Positions 1-7,456 of a stretch of DNA of 64,000 bases are shown here, one piece after another. The stretch's first letter is position 1; every line of letters starts with the position of its first letter. The notes below the pieces were generated by a model. It searched no databases. It was not told the DNA's origin and saw only the letters and a list, made by a program, of their open reading frames with translations. The stretch lies in the NCBI RefSeq assembly GCF_018863395.1, contig NZ_JAHKRR010000011.1, positions 1-64,000 on the forward strand, written 5' to 3'. The translations under genes and the position numbers were made by a program. The DNA is from Sinomicrobium weinanense. GTDB taxonomy: Bacteria > Bacteroidota > Bacteroidia > Flavobacteriales > Flavobacteriaceae.

Positions 1-104
1 CAGCAGAGTCCTTCAATGCCAAAATAAAAGCCTTTAGAGCACAATTTAGAGGTGTGAAGAATACTGAATTTTTCCTATTTAGACTATCCAGAATTTTTGC
101 GTAG
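1..104 (+). pseudogene. C-terminal end of an IS transposase (ISAon1-like), cut by the window edge
   Basis: Reading from base 3, the frame gives about 33 residues with the segment ESFNAKIKAFRAQFRGV, then a short FFLFRLSRIFA tail and a TAG stop at 102-104. This resembles the C-terminus of DDE transposases of the ISAon1 group common in Bacteroidota. The rest lies upstream of the window, so it cannot be said whether the element is intact. The bases after the stop (about 105-127) look like the non-coding right end of the element. Family assignment is from memory of the conserved tail only. Confidence 0.65.
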
Positions 105-139
105 TCCCCAACTTTTAGGAATGATCCATCAAATACTGG

Positions 140-265
140 ATGCAGGAGCATTGGGAAGATTTGGAGCCTTTGTGTGGTCGTTACCCATCGGAAAAAGAAA
201 AGGAAGCCGATGAACATTTCGAGGAATTGCGGAAAAAGATAAGGGAAAAGAATAAAAAAGCATAG
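140..265 (+). CDS. Short charged ORF next to the IS end, possibly the 3' remnant of a disrupted gene
   Basis: An ATG at 140 opens a 41-codon frame ending with TAG at 263-265. The peptide is very rich in Glu and Lys and ends in a basic run. The same frame is open from base 125, just after the IS end, so this may be the tail of a gene interrupted by the insertion rather than a real small gene. No family recognised. Confidence 0.25.
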   Translation: MQEHWEDLEPLCGRYPSEKEKEADEHFEELRKKIREKNKKA

Positions 266-316
266 AAATAATTATAAAGACAGTATACAGGGAAAAGCAA
301 AAATACCCCTTGCTGT

Positions 317-1045
317 TTACCGGGGGCGATTTTCTCTTTTAGCATTTCCTATCAGGTCTAATGAAAATACAGAATTTACCTCCCAGAGTTCTATGATCTC
401 ATTTACTGTCATTTTCACTTCAGACAAGGTATTTTCCGTTTCATTGTCCCTTACGAGATGTATAACTTCCGGTTTTACCGGGTCTTTTCGGATCCTGCAA
501 ATATAAATACCTTTAATATTACTTACCAGGACATAGATCTTTCCGTTTACCAGGGTCTCTGTATCTGCATCTATATATTCTCCCACCACAAAATCACCGT
601 CTCTCAATATGGGAAACATGGAAGCCCCCATGACCTGGAAGGCCCTGATGTTCTTACCGGAGATAAAGGGAAAATAAAATTTAGGTAAACTTTGAATAAA
701 ACTTTCCTGGTTTAGCTGGGAGACATACTGGAAATAAGAATCCCTTGTAACTACGTTAAATCCCTTTTTATCCTTTACATCGAAAGGGGTGTTCGTTCCC
801 GACCTGTTGAAAAAGAGCTTGTGGATGTCGATACTATAAGTCTTGCATAAGGCCAATATACGGGGGTAGTCGAGTGTATTCCTTTTCTTCCAGGTAGAGA
901 TAGTATTGGGTTTTACCTCCAGGATACTCGACAGTTCTGCATTGGTCCTGACATGCAGATGTTCCTTGAGCCGTTCCAGTATGGCAGGTACCTCAAAAGA
1001 GAGGCCTCCTCCTTCCGGGGTGGCGATCCGTGGTGTTCTTTTCAT
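317..1045 (-). CDS. CI-like helix-turn-helix / S24-fold transcriptional regulator
   Basis: A 242-residue cytoplasmic DNA-binding regulator. Residues about 17-80 form a CI-repressor type helix-turn-helix (VKPNTISTWKKRN is the recognition region); residues about 130-235 form a LexA/S24 peptidase-like fold. The nucleophile motif GASMFP is present (Ser142), but the position of the general-base lysine reads ICRI (Cys183) instead of the usual VKR, so self-cleavage looks unlikely. It is a clear paralogue of the regulator at 23648-24358, which shares the VKPNTISTWK helix. Both lie near the spr-like locus. No phage genes surround it, so a cellular sensor is more likely than a prophage repressor. The ligand or signal is unknown. 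Confidence 0.85.
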   Translation of the reverse strand: MKRTPRIATPEGGGLSFEVPAILERLKEHLHVRTNAELSSILEVKPNTISTWKKRNTLDYPRILALCKTYSIDIHKLFFNRSGTNTPFDVKDKKGFNVVTRDSYFQYVSQLNQESFIQSLPKFYFPFISGKNIRAFQVMGASMFPILRDGDFVVGEYIDADTETLVNGKIYVLVSNIKGIYICRIRKDPVKPEVIHLVRDNETENTLSEVKMTVNEIIELWEVNSVFSLDLIGNAKRENRPR

Positions 1046-1162
1046 GGGGTAGTTTTTTTATTTAAACAGCTCAGCAGGTAAAGGGGAGTGGAGTTGTATT
1101 TTGCTGTACCCTTGTAGGATAACAACTCCATAGTTTCAGGTATTAGCTGTGAAAATACCATT

Positions 1163-1170
1163 CAAATTTA
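1163..1170 (-). promoter_or_regulatory. Candidate -7 element for the S24-fold regulator
   Basis: The minus strand reads TAAATTTG, a perfect match to the Bacteroidota -7 consensus TAnnTTTG. It would give a 5' leader of about 110 nt for the gene starting at 1045. No clear -33 TTG was identified. Confidence 0.35.
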
Positions 1171-1286
1171 ATCATTTTTTGCGAAAAAACAGAGTCAGAA
1201 CACATATTTACACCGTTTGAAGAAGGTTTAAAATGGAGGTTGCCAGGTGTTTCCTCCCGGGAAAGCAACGCCGTCTGCGGTGCGGA

Positions 1287-1364
1287 TCGAATAAGTTCTA
1301 GGCAACTTTAGAACTTGTTCTACCCCGTTTTTTATGCTGAAAGTGTTGTTATGACATACCTTCG
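1287..1364 (+). promoter_or_regulatory. Two 22-bp-phased 14-bp dyads plus -7 element upstream of the TM2 gene
   Basis: Sites TCGAATAAGTTCTA (1287-1300) and TAGAACTTGTTCTA (1309-1322, a perfect TAGAAC-TT-GTTCTA dyad) start exactly 22 bp apart. After a 34-bp gap comes TACCTTCG (1357-1364), one mismatch from TAnnTTTG and followed by CACC as in many Bacteroidota promoters. The same spacing recurs at 2503-2602 and 24582-24681. Transcription would start near 1370, giving a leader of about 100 nt for the TM2 gene. The binding protein is unknown. Confidence 0.6.
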
Positions 1365-1468
1365 CACCGTCTTAAATGATGAAATTGTGATGATGGCAGA
1401 CCTTTTTCCGGGAACCCGCAACTGGCAACCGGTACCAAAACTAACAACCCCCAAAACCGCCAAAAAGC

Positions 1469-1783
1469 ATGCATCCGGAAAATAAAGAAACAGAAGGTTT
1501 CCCCGAAATAACGAAGAATAGTACGGAATTCACAGAAGAATGGGCTCCGGAAAACAGGAGCAAGAGGCTGTTGGCAGGGGTTCTGGCCATTCTCATAGGA
1601 TTTTTGGGAATACATAAGTTTGTTTTAGGTTATATAAAAGAAGGGATCGTTCAAATCGTCTTTACAGTAGTTACTTTTGGCGCAGGAGGATTGATAAGCC
1701 TCATAGAAGGCATACTTTACCTGGCCAGATCTGATGAAGATTTTTACCGGACTTACCAGATAGGTAAGAGGAGTTGGTTTTAA
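1469..1783 (+). CDS. TM2 domain-containing membrane protein
   Basis: A 104-residue inner-membrane protein. The first ~30 residues are polar and acidic; residues about 31-90 form a TM2 domain, two membrane helices with a short turn. The diagnostic G-x(4)-H-x-F-x-LG signature is visible as GFLGIHKFVLGY. TM2 proteins are small and widespread, with no single agreed function. The gene stands alone between the divergent S24-fold regulator and the adhesin operon, behind a promoter carrying the phased dyads shared with that operon, which suggests co-regulation (inference). Confidence 0.85.
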   Translation: MHPENKETEGFPEITKNSTEFTEEWAPENRSKRLLAGVLAILIGFLGIHKFVLGYIKEGIVQIVFTVVTFGAGGLISLIEGILYLARSDEDFYRTYQIGKRSWF

Positions 1784-2502
1784 AGAGGTTTAAAGCCTTA
1801 AAAAAATTCATGGGCTCCTCCTCATGTGTTAAGTGCGGAGGAGGACGGGCTGCCGTAAAAGTTTTATGGTCCTTTAGCCTTTCAGTTGCCCCCGGATGGC
1901 TTTCGGGATGAGGTTGCAGCGGTATTTTTCCTCGTTCCGGGCCTTTGGGGTGGCTGATAAGGATATGTTCGGGTTGCTGAACCGAATACTGAAAACCAAA
2001 CCTGCAACAAAATAACCTTAAACTTTGAACATTAAATCTGCCACCCTGAGCCTCTCTCGATAAACTCGGGATAAACTAAAGGCGAAGGGGTTTCTGTTCT
2101 TCCTGTCAGAAAGAAGGAAAGGGTAAAGGCAAGGCAGGATGTGGGGGGACAGGGTTTCCTTAACAGGTACCTGGTCCCGTAACCCGGATCCGCATACTTT
2201 ACCCGTTACCTTCTTGGTGTGCTGTGCACATTTTTTTAAGTATTGATTGTTTTCCCGGGGATAGGTATTTGTGGTGTTGTGTTTTATCTTCCCCGGGAAA
2301 TATTACACTTTTCGACTTTAAACAATTTGTTTTCTTTTTCTTCACGCACCACCTCTTCAATTTTTATTTTCCAGATATCCAACGGTACAATAATCACGGG
2401 TATTGAGGGAAATACAAGTCAACCTGTTTCAATATCTGCTTTTAGGGTCACTAAACTTGGTTGTGTTGTAATTGTCTTGTTTTTAGAGTTTTAATGTGTT
2501 TT
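1784..2502. other. Long intergenic region without a convincing gene
   Basis: About 720 bases between the TM2 gene and the phased operator of the adhesin operon. Short open frames here show no recognisable protein and overlap one another. Around 2053-2090 is a diverged copy of a dispersed repeat (core AACTCGGGATAAACT) also found near 22364 and 33063. No RNA gene recognised. Confidence 0.5.
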
Positions 2503-2602
2503 TAGGAAGAGTTCTACACCTCCGTAGAATAAGTTCTACTACAAATTAGAAATAGTTCTATACAGGTTCAGGGCAAAACTTCCCGGGCTACCAATACATT
2601 TA
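2503..2602 (+). promoter_or_regulatory. Three 22-bp-phased 14-bp dyads plus -7 element driving the spr-like operon
   Basis: TAGGAAGAGTTCTA (2503-2516), TAGAATAAGTTCTA (2525-2538) and TAGAAATAGTTCTA (2547-2560) repeat with an exact period of 22 bp. After a 34-bp gap comes TACATTTA (2595-2602), a near match to TAnnTTTG followed by CACC. The predicted start near 2608 gives a leader of about 220 nt before the first gene. The two-turn phasing and fixed distance to the -7 element fit binding of an activator on one DNA face. No good -33 TTG is seen, which fits activator dependence. Confidence 0.65.
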
Positions 2603-2676
2603 CACCAGCAAATAAACAACATGTTTCATTAGTTGTATTTTGTAGTAATAAGGGTTAATCAAGTTGTTGGTAGCTT

Positions 2677-2747
2677 GCCCGGCGGATTCTTGTGTTGCTT
2701 TGGTTTACAGGTATGAATTTTTCCAGACATAATTAGACCCGCCGGGC
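2677..2747 (+). promoter_or_regulatory. GC-rich long-range hairpin in the leader of the spr-like operon
   Basis: GCCCGGCGG (2677-2685) pairs perfectly with CCGCCGGGC (2739-2747) around a loop of about 53 nt. It lies inside the predicted ~220-nt untranslated leader, some 80 nt before the start codon. No U-tract follows, so it is not a typical intrinsic terminator. It may protect or regulate the long mRNA; the function is unknown. Confidence 0.4.
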
Positions 2748-2825
2748 TTTACCACACTTCCCGACCCCCCGGGACGGAAATACTGCTTTTAGGAAGCCTT
2801 CCGTTTTCCGGCCCCCAATGCCCAA

Positions 2826-5045
2826 ATGACGCCTATGAATAAAAAATTACCACACCTCATGCATAAATACGCTTTGTTTTTGCTGCTTTACGCGGCAGGG
2901 GGGTGGTGTTTTTTATCTGCACAGACCCTGGATAGACCCAGGCTGGATTTCGACACGCCCTGTGCGTCATCCGGATATAATACTTTTAAAGTGTTCTTTT
3001 CCTGGGCTCCTGTCGGTAGTGTGATGGAAGACAATGAATTTATACTGGAACTGTCGGATGCCAACGGGGATTTTGCCAATAGCACAGAACTGGCAAGAGT
3101 GGGGGACATGAACAATACTGATACTTTCGAATTTGAATTTGGTTTCCCGGATACCACGGCAGGTGAAAAATACCGGGTCAGGGTACGTAGTACAAAACCG
3201 GAAAAATTCAGCCCTCCGAGTGATGAATTCCCTGCTTATTACCGGAAAGTGAACCAATCGCTCACCATTAATGTCATTGACGGGAATGTAGTAGGGGACG
3301 TAGAGCTTTGCGGGGGAGGGAATTACGAGCTTTCCGTACACAACTATCCGGATGAAAGTGCTTACATATGGTATAAGAACGGAGTGGCGGTCCCCGGAGA
3401 AAACGGAGCCTCATTTATGGTATCCGAAGCAGGGCAGTACTATGCCGAAGTCGATTATGGCCAATACTGTTCTTCAGATACAGCATCCAATATAGTGACG
3501 GTAACCGTGGGGGAGGCCCTCGAGGTTTCCATCAACGACGGCCTCCCCGCCAAAGAGGTCTGTCCAGGTGATAATGCCACGCTGACGGCAGATATAGATC
3601 GTGCAAACTATACATATATATGGTATAAGAACGGTGAACAGGTAGGCAATCCGGGATATCGCCCTCGGCTATCCCTGGATGCGTCCGCCCCGCAGGGAGA
3701 ATACCGGGTGCGTGTAGAGACCCCGGGCGGATGTATGGCCGAGTCCAATAGCGTACAGGTGACCACCCCGGATATCTCCGTGACTACCGATAAAGGCAGC
3801 AATGTTTTATTGCTACCGGGTGAAACGGTGACCATTACCGCCTCCACAACGGCCAGCGCCCCCGAATATACCTGGTATAAGGACAATGTTCCTTTACCGG
3901 GCAACAATAACCGCGCGATCACCATTAATGAACCCGGAACATACAAAGTAAAAGTAAAACAATCTTCCGGGTGTATGGTCGAGGTCTTTTCACCCGGGAC
4001 CCGGGTGGCCCGTCCGGAAAGGTTTGTAATTACGATCGATCCGGATGGCGGTTACACCCCCTGCCAGAATGCTTCGGCAACCCTTCGGTTGAGCGGAATA
4101 TACGCCGAGACCGAAGATGGTACCTCCATGGATGTCTATGACGAATATAAAAATAAGTTCAATTACCAATGGTACAGGAATAACAATTATCTGGATGGCA
4201 GGACCGGGACATCCCTGACCATAGATCAGACCACAGAGAACGGCACCTATGCCCTGAAAGCCACTTATGAGGACAGCGATATCTGGTCTGACGATATAGA
4301 CCTGAGATTGAGACTGGAAGAAACCGTTACCATAGAAGCCTCAGACGATATCCTTTGTGGAGGGTCGATCACTATTAATATCACCACGAATACCGGTAAC
4401 ACCGATTACACCTATGCCTGGTACAGGGACGGGGAAAAAATATCCGAAAATACCACTACCCTCGATATAGAAGAAGAAGGTGCATACAGGCTGGGGGTAT
4501 CTGCCTACGGTTGTACCGTGTTTTCCAACGAACTTGTGATCCATCCCTTTGATGAATCGGTCATAGAAGTGGACGCCTCCGAAAGGATCATTATACCCGA
4601 AGGCACATCAAAAACCGTAACAGCTACGGGAGGAGATACTTATTTCTGGTATAACGCAGAAAACGAGTTGATCTCCGATACCGCATCCGTAGCAATAAGC
4701 GAAGAAGGCCTTTTAACGCTCAGGGCTTATGTGGGAGATTGTGAGGTAGTCCGTGAATTTACGGTCGAATACCAGGATGGTTACATCATACCCAATGTGG
4801 TAAGCCCCAATAACGACGGTATAAACGATCACTGGGTACTGCCCAACGTTTATGCCTTTAATCCAGATATAGAAGTCACCATATACAGCTCCACGGGGCA
4901 AATAGTACTTCAAACCACCGAATATCAGAATAACTGGCCGGAATCTACCATGACCTACGCCCGGAACAAGCCTGTGTTTTATTACAGGATATTGAAAGAA
5001 GGGAAGGAAGTGGTCCGCCAGGGAACCATAACCTTAATTCGCTGA
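2826..5045 (+). CDS. Secreted Ig-like repeat protein with gliding-type C-terminal sorting domain (SprC-like)
   Basis: A 739-residue exported protein. A signal peptide occupies about residues 1-32 (ending near LSAQ); starts at 2826 or 2835 are both possible. About six Ig/PKD-like modules follow, each with a Y-x-WY(K/R) strand (such as YIWYKNG, YTWYKDN, YQWYRNN). The last ~90 residues, beginning at IIPNVVSPNNDGINDHW, form the gliding-motility/T9SS type B C-terminal domain that directs secretion through the type IX system. Only 4 bp separate it from the next gene, so they are co-translated. It sits where sprC lies in F. johnsoniae (inferred from synteny). It likely supports adhesin function at the cell surface. 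Confidence 0.8.
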   Translation: MTPMNKKLPHLMHKYALFLLLYAAGGWCFLSAQTLDRPRLDFDTPCASSGYNTFKVFFSWAPVGSVMEDNEFILELSDANGDFANSTELARVGDMNNTDTFEFEFGFPDTTAGEKYRVRVRSTKPEKFSPPSDEFPAYYRKVNQSLTINVIDGNVVGDVELCGGGNYELSVHNYPDESAYIWYKNGVAVPGENGASFMVSEAGQYYAEVDYGQYCSSDTASNIVTVTVGEALEVSINDGLPAKEVCPGDNATLTADIDRANYTYIWYKNGEQVGNPGYRPRLSLDASAPQGEYRVRVETPGGCMAESNSVQVTTPDISVTTDKGSNVLLLPGETVTITASTTASAPEYTWYKDNVPLPGNNNRAITINEPGTYKVKVKQSSGCMVEVFSPGTRVARPERFVITIDPDGGYTPCQNASATLRLSGIYAETEDGTSMDVYDEYKNKFNYQWYRNNNYLDGRTGTSLTIDQTTENGTYALKATYEDSDIWSDDIDLRLRLEETVTIEASDDILCGGSITINITTNTGNTDYTYAWYRDGEKISENTTTLDIEEEGAYRLGVSAYGCTVFSNELVIHPFDESVIEVDASERIIIPEGTSKTVTATGGDTYFWYNAENELISDTASVAISEEGLLTLRAYVGDCEVVREFTVEYQDGYIIPNVVSPNNDGINDHWVLPNVYAFNPDIEVTIYSSTGQIVLQTTEYQNNWPESTMTYARNKPVFYYRILKEGKEVVRQGTITLIR

Positions 5046-5049
5046 AAAT

Positions 5050-7257
5050 ATGTTTAAAAAACTACCCCACATATTTTTAGCGCTATTGTTTTCTCTCTGT
5101 TGTTCCGGCCAGGAGAGCGAGCAGGCCGGTCCCGTACTATCGTTTGAAATACCGTCTCAAAATCTTTTGAGATACAACCGCTACCTGGTACACCCGGCCT
5201 TCTCCGCTCTTGGTACTGTAAACACCTACATCAGTTTTCACCACCGTAACCAGTGGGCCGATTACGACAATTCCCCCGAAGTATACCTGGCCAATTATTC
5301 CGGGAAAATAAATGAGAGAACGGGTTTTGGTATTGGTTTGTTTCAACAAAGCCTCGGAGTGATCGATAATTTCGGGCTCCTGGCCAATTATGCGTATAGC
5401 GTGCAACTGGCCGAATACAGCAGGTTGACCCTGGGCGTTAATATTTCCTATTACCGCAGCGGTATTAACTGGGGCAATGTCTTTATCCCGGATGCCGGGG
5501 ACCCGGCCTTACAAAACATGGAGAACAGTTCGCTCATAGCATTTCATCCCGGGATAAACCTCAGTTTCCGCAGTTTTAATATCGGAGTGTTCGCCGAGAA
5601 TATCGTAAACTTTAATCTCAAAAATTACCAATCCTATATAGAAGGAGCATCTGAAAAACGGTTTTCAGCCCATATCATGCACACCCTGAAAATGGAAATG
5701 CTGACCGGTGTTTTCGAAGATGGTGAAATGACTACCATGATACGGGGAAGAAAAACGGAAGAAGAGTTCTTTCCCTCCGCCAGCCTTATCGTCAATTTTC
5801 CCAGGCTCGGCTGGTTGCAGGTCGGTTATGACGACCTCTACGGGGCGGCCGCAGGTATCGGGTTCAATCTTACCCGTCACCTGTCTCTCGGCTATACGGT
5901 AGAAAAAGGGCTGAACGATAACATTGCCAATTTCGGAACTACACACGAGTTCGAGCTTTCTTATGCATTCAAGGCTACCGATACGCCGCGATACTACACT
6001 GCGCCCGGAAAGAAAAGACGCCCGGCCGCCAGGCCCCCAAGGCCGGAAGTCAAACCGGTGGTGAAGAAAGAAGAGAAGAAAGAAACACCGGTTAGCATAC
6101 CTGCAACAGGACCGGAAAAGAACCCGGTAAAAATTGCGGCAGCCATCCCTGCTATACCGTCGGCGTTGCGCAATGAGGTACAGAAAGATAATGACAGCCT
6201 GGACACTGAACAGAAAAAAAGTGTATTGCAGCACGAACAACTGGACGAAACCCGCCTTACAGCAGCCCGTAGAAAACAGATACAGGATTCTATTGAGCAG
6301 GCCGGAAAGGTGAAAGATATGCAAATAGCTCTTTCTGAAGAAAAGGAAACGGCCAAAGATACGGCCTCCGTTGCGCAGAAGGTTGCCGAAGAAGTACCCG
6401 TAATTCAGGATAGCGAACCGGATATTGAAGACCTGCTTTTCGAAGCCGCTGCAAAACAGGAGAATATCCGTACAAAAACCGCAACCCTGGTGAATGTGGC
6501 AGACGGTTACTATATCATTGCCAATGTATTCCGGAGCGAATCCAACCTTACAAACTATATGACCAGCCTGAGGCGCAGGAAACACCGGGTCGGGTATTTT
6601 AAGAATCCCGCCAACGAGCTCAACTATGTATACGTAAAAAAATACGATACCTGGGAAGAGGCGATAAACCAGCGTAGAAAACATGCCAGGGAATTGAATA
6701 ACAAGGGCGTATGGGTGTTTCGTGTAAAAAATGCCAGGACCGTACTTACCGAAACCCGGAAACCGTTTGCCGGACTCTTGACCGACAGTATTGCCGTGGT
6801 TGGGAAAAACCCGGAAGCGGATGGTGTGGCTCCGGAGCAAAAGGCAGCACTGAACCTTTCGCTTCCCGGAGGAAAAATAAGATCGTCCGTAAAGAACGCA
6901 TATATCCCCGTAGACATTATAGAATCTGTCCCTGTTTTCCCCGGCTGTGAAAACCTCAGGAACAATGAAGAACGAAAAGCATGCCTGGCCAACGGGATCG
7001 ACAGGGTGATACAGCGTAGATTCAGGGCGTCGGTGGCCACAGGTCTCGGATTGTCCGGGGTTCAGGGTATTTATGTAGCGTTCAAGGTAGGGGCTGACGG
7101 CGAGGTCTCGGTGATCCGTATCAAAGCACCGCATAAAAAACTCGAAGAAGAAGCGAAAAGGGTCATAGGGCATATCCCGAAAATGAGGCCCGGACGGCAG
7201 GGGAATACCCCGGTAGACGTCATGTATTCCAAAGCAATAATCATAAAAATAGAATAA
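5050..7257 (+). CDS. PorP/SprF-type outer-membrane protein fused to SPOR-like and TonB C-terminal domains
   Basis: A 735-residue envelope protein. After the signal peptide, residues about 30-310 match the PorP/SprF barrel family, whose members help T9SS substrates reach or stay on the surface. A Lys/Glu/Pro-rich linker follows (about 315-475). Residues about 480-562 resemble a SPOR-type fold (GYYIIANVF, then KHRVGYFKN). Residues about 626-735 are a TonB C-terminal domain of the flavobacterial type (VPVFPGCE, EERKACLANG, then a KMRPGRQ motif near the end). SPOR-like and TonB_C parts should face the periplasm. The gene takes the sprD position upstream of the giant adhesin. The three-part fusion is unusual for PorP proteins, which are normally about 300 residues. 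Confidence 0.8.
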   Translation: MFKKLPHIFLALLFSLCCSGQESEQAGPVLSFEIPSQNLLRYNRYLVHPAFSALGTVNTYISFHHRNQWADYDNSPEVYLANYSGKINERTGFGIGLFQQSLGVIDNFGLLANYAYSVQLAEYSRLTLGVNISYYRSGINWGNVFIPDAGDPALQNMENSSLIAFHPGINLSFRSFNIGVFAENIVNFNLKNYQSYIEGASEKRFSAHIMHTLKMEMLTGVFEDGEMTTMIRGRKTEEEFFPSASLIVNFPRLGWLQVGYDDLYGAAAGIGFNLTRHLSLGYTVEKGLNDNIANFGTTHEFELSYAFKATDTPRYYTAPGKKRRPAARPPRPEVKPVVKKEEKKETPVSIPATGPEKNPVKIAAAIPAIPSALRNEVQKDNDSLDTEQKKSVLQHEQLDETRLTAARRKQIQDSIEQAGKVKDMQIALSEEKETAKDTASVAQKVAEEVPVIQDSEPDIEDLLFEAAAKQENIRTKTATLVNVADGYYIIANVFRSESNLTNYMTSLRRRKHRVGYFKNPANELNYVYVKKYDTWEEAINQRRKHARELNNKGVWVFRVKNARTVLTETRKPFAGLLTDSIAVVGKNPEADGVAPEQKAALNLSLPGGKIRSSVKNAYIPVDIIESVPVFPGCENLRNNEERKACLANGIDRVIQRRFRASVATGLGLSGVQGIYVAFKVGADGEVSVIRIKAPHKKLEEEAKRVIGHIPKMRPGRQGNTPVDVMYSKAIIIKIE

Positions 7258-7456
7258 TAAATGAAGCCCCCATTATCAGTGAAAAGAACCGTAGTACATG
7301 TTTTAAGTATTTGCCTTAAAGTGTTTTGTACGGATAAGGATACAAAGGTCCGCTATGCTTTACCGAGATGAGAACAAACCGTTTGAAACCCCGTTTCCGG
7401 GCTTTCTGCCGGGAAAAAGTAACAGATAAAAACTCAAATAATATAATAATAGTTAT

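Noticed and set aside
317-1045. Prophage repressor interpretation of the CI-like regulator
   Set aside because: No integrase, structural or lysis genes are near either copy, and the proteins have a paralogue beside cellular genes.
2224-2494. Two overlapping plus-strand frames of 60 and 83 codons
   Set aside because: They overlap each other, are aromatic-rich and lie upstream of the adhesin promoter. No start context or similarity supports them.
5665-7173. A 502-codon open frame on the minus strand
   Set aside because: It lies fully inside the PorP-SPOR-TonB gene, antisense, with a low-complexity aromatic-rich peptide and no recognisable domain. It is a shadow of the real gene.
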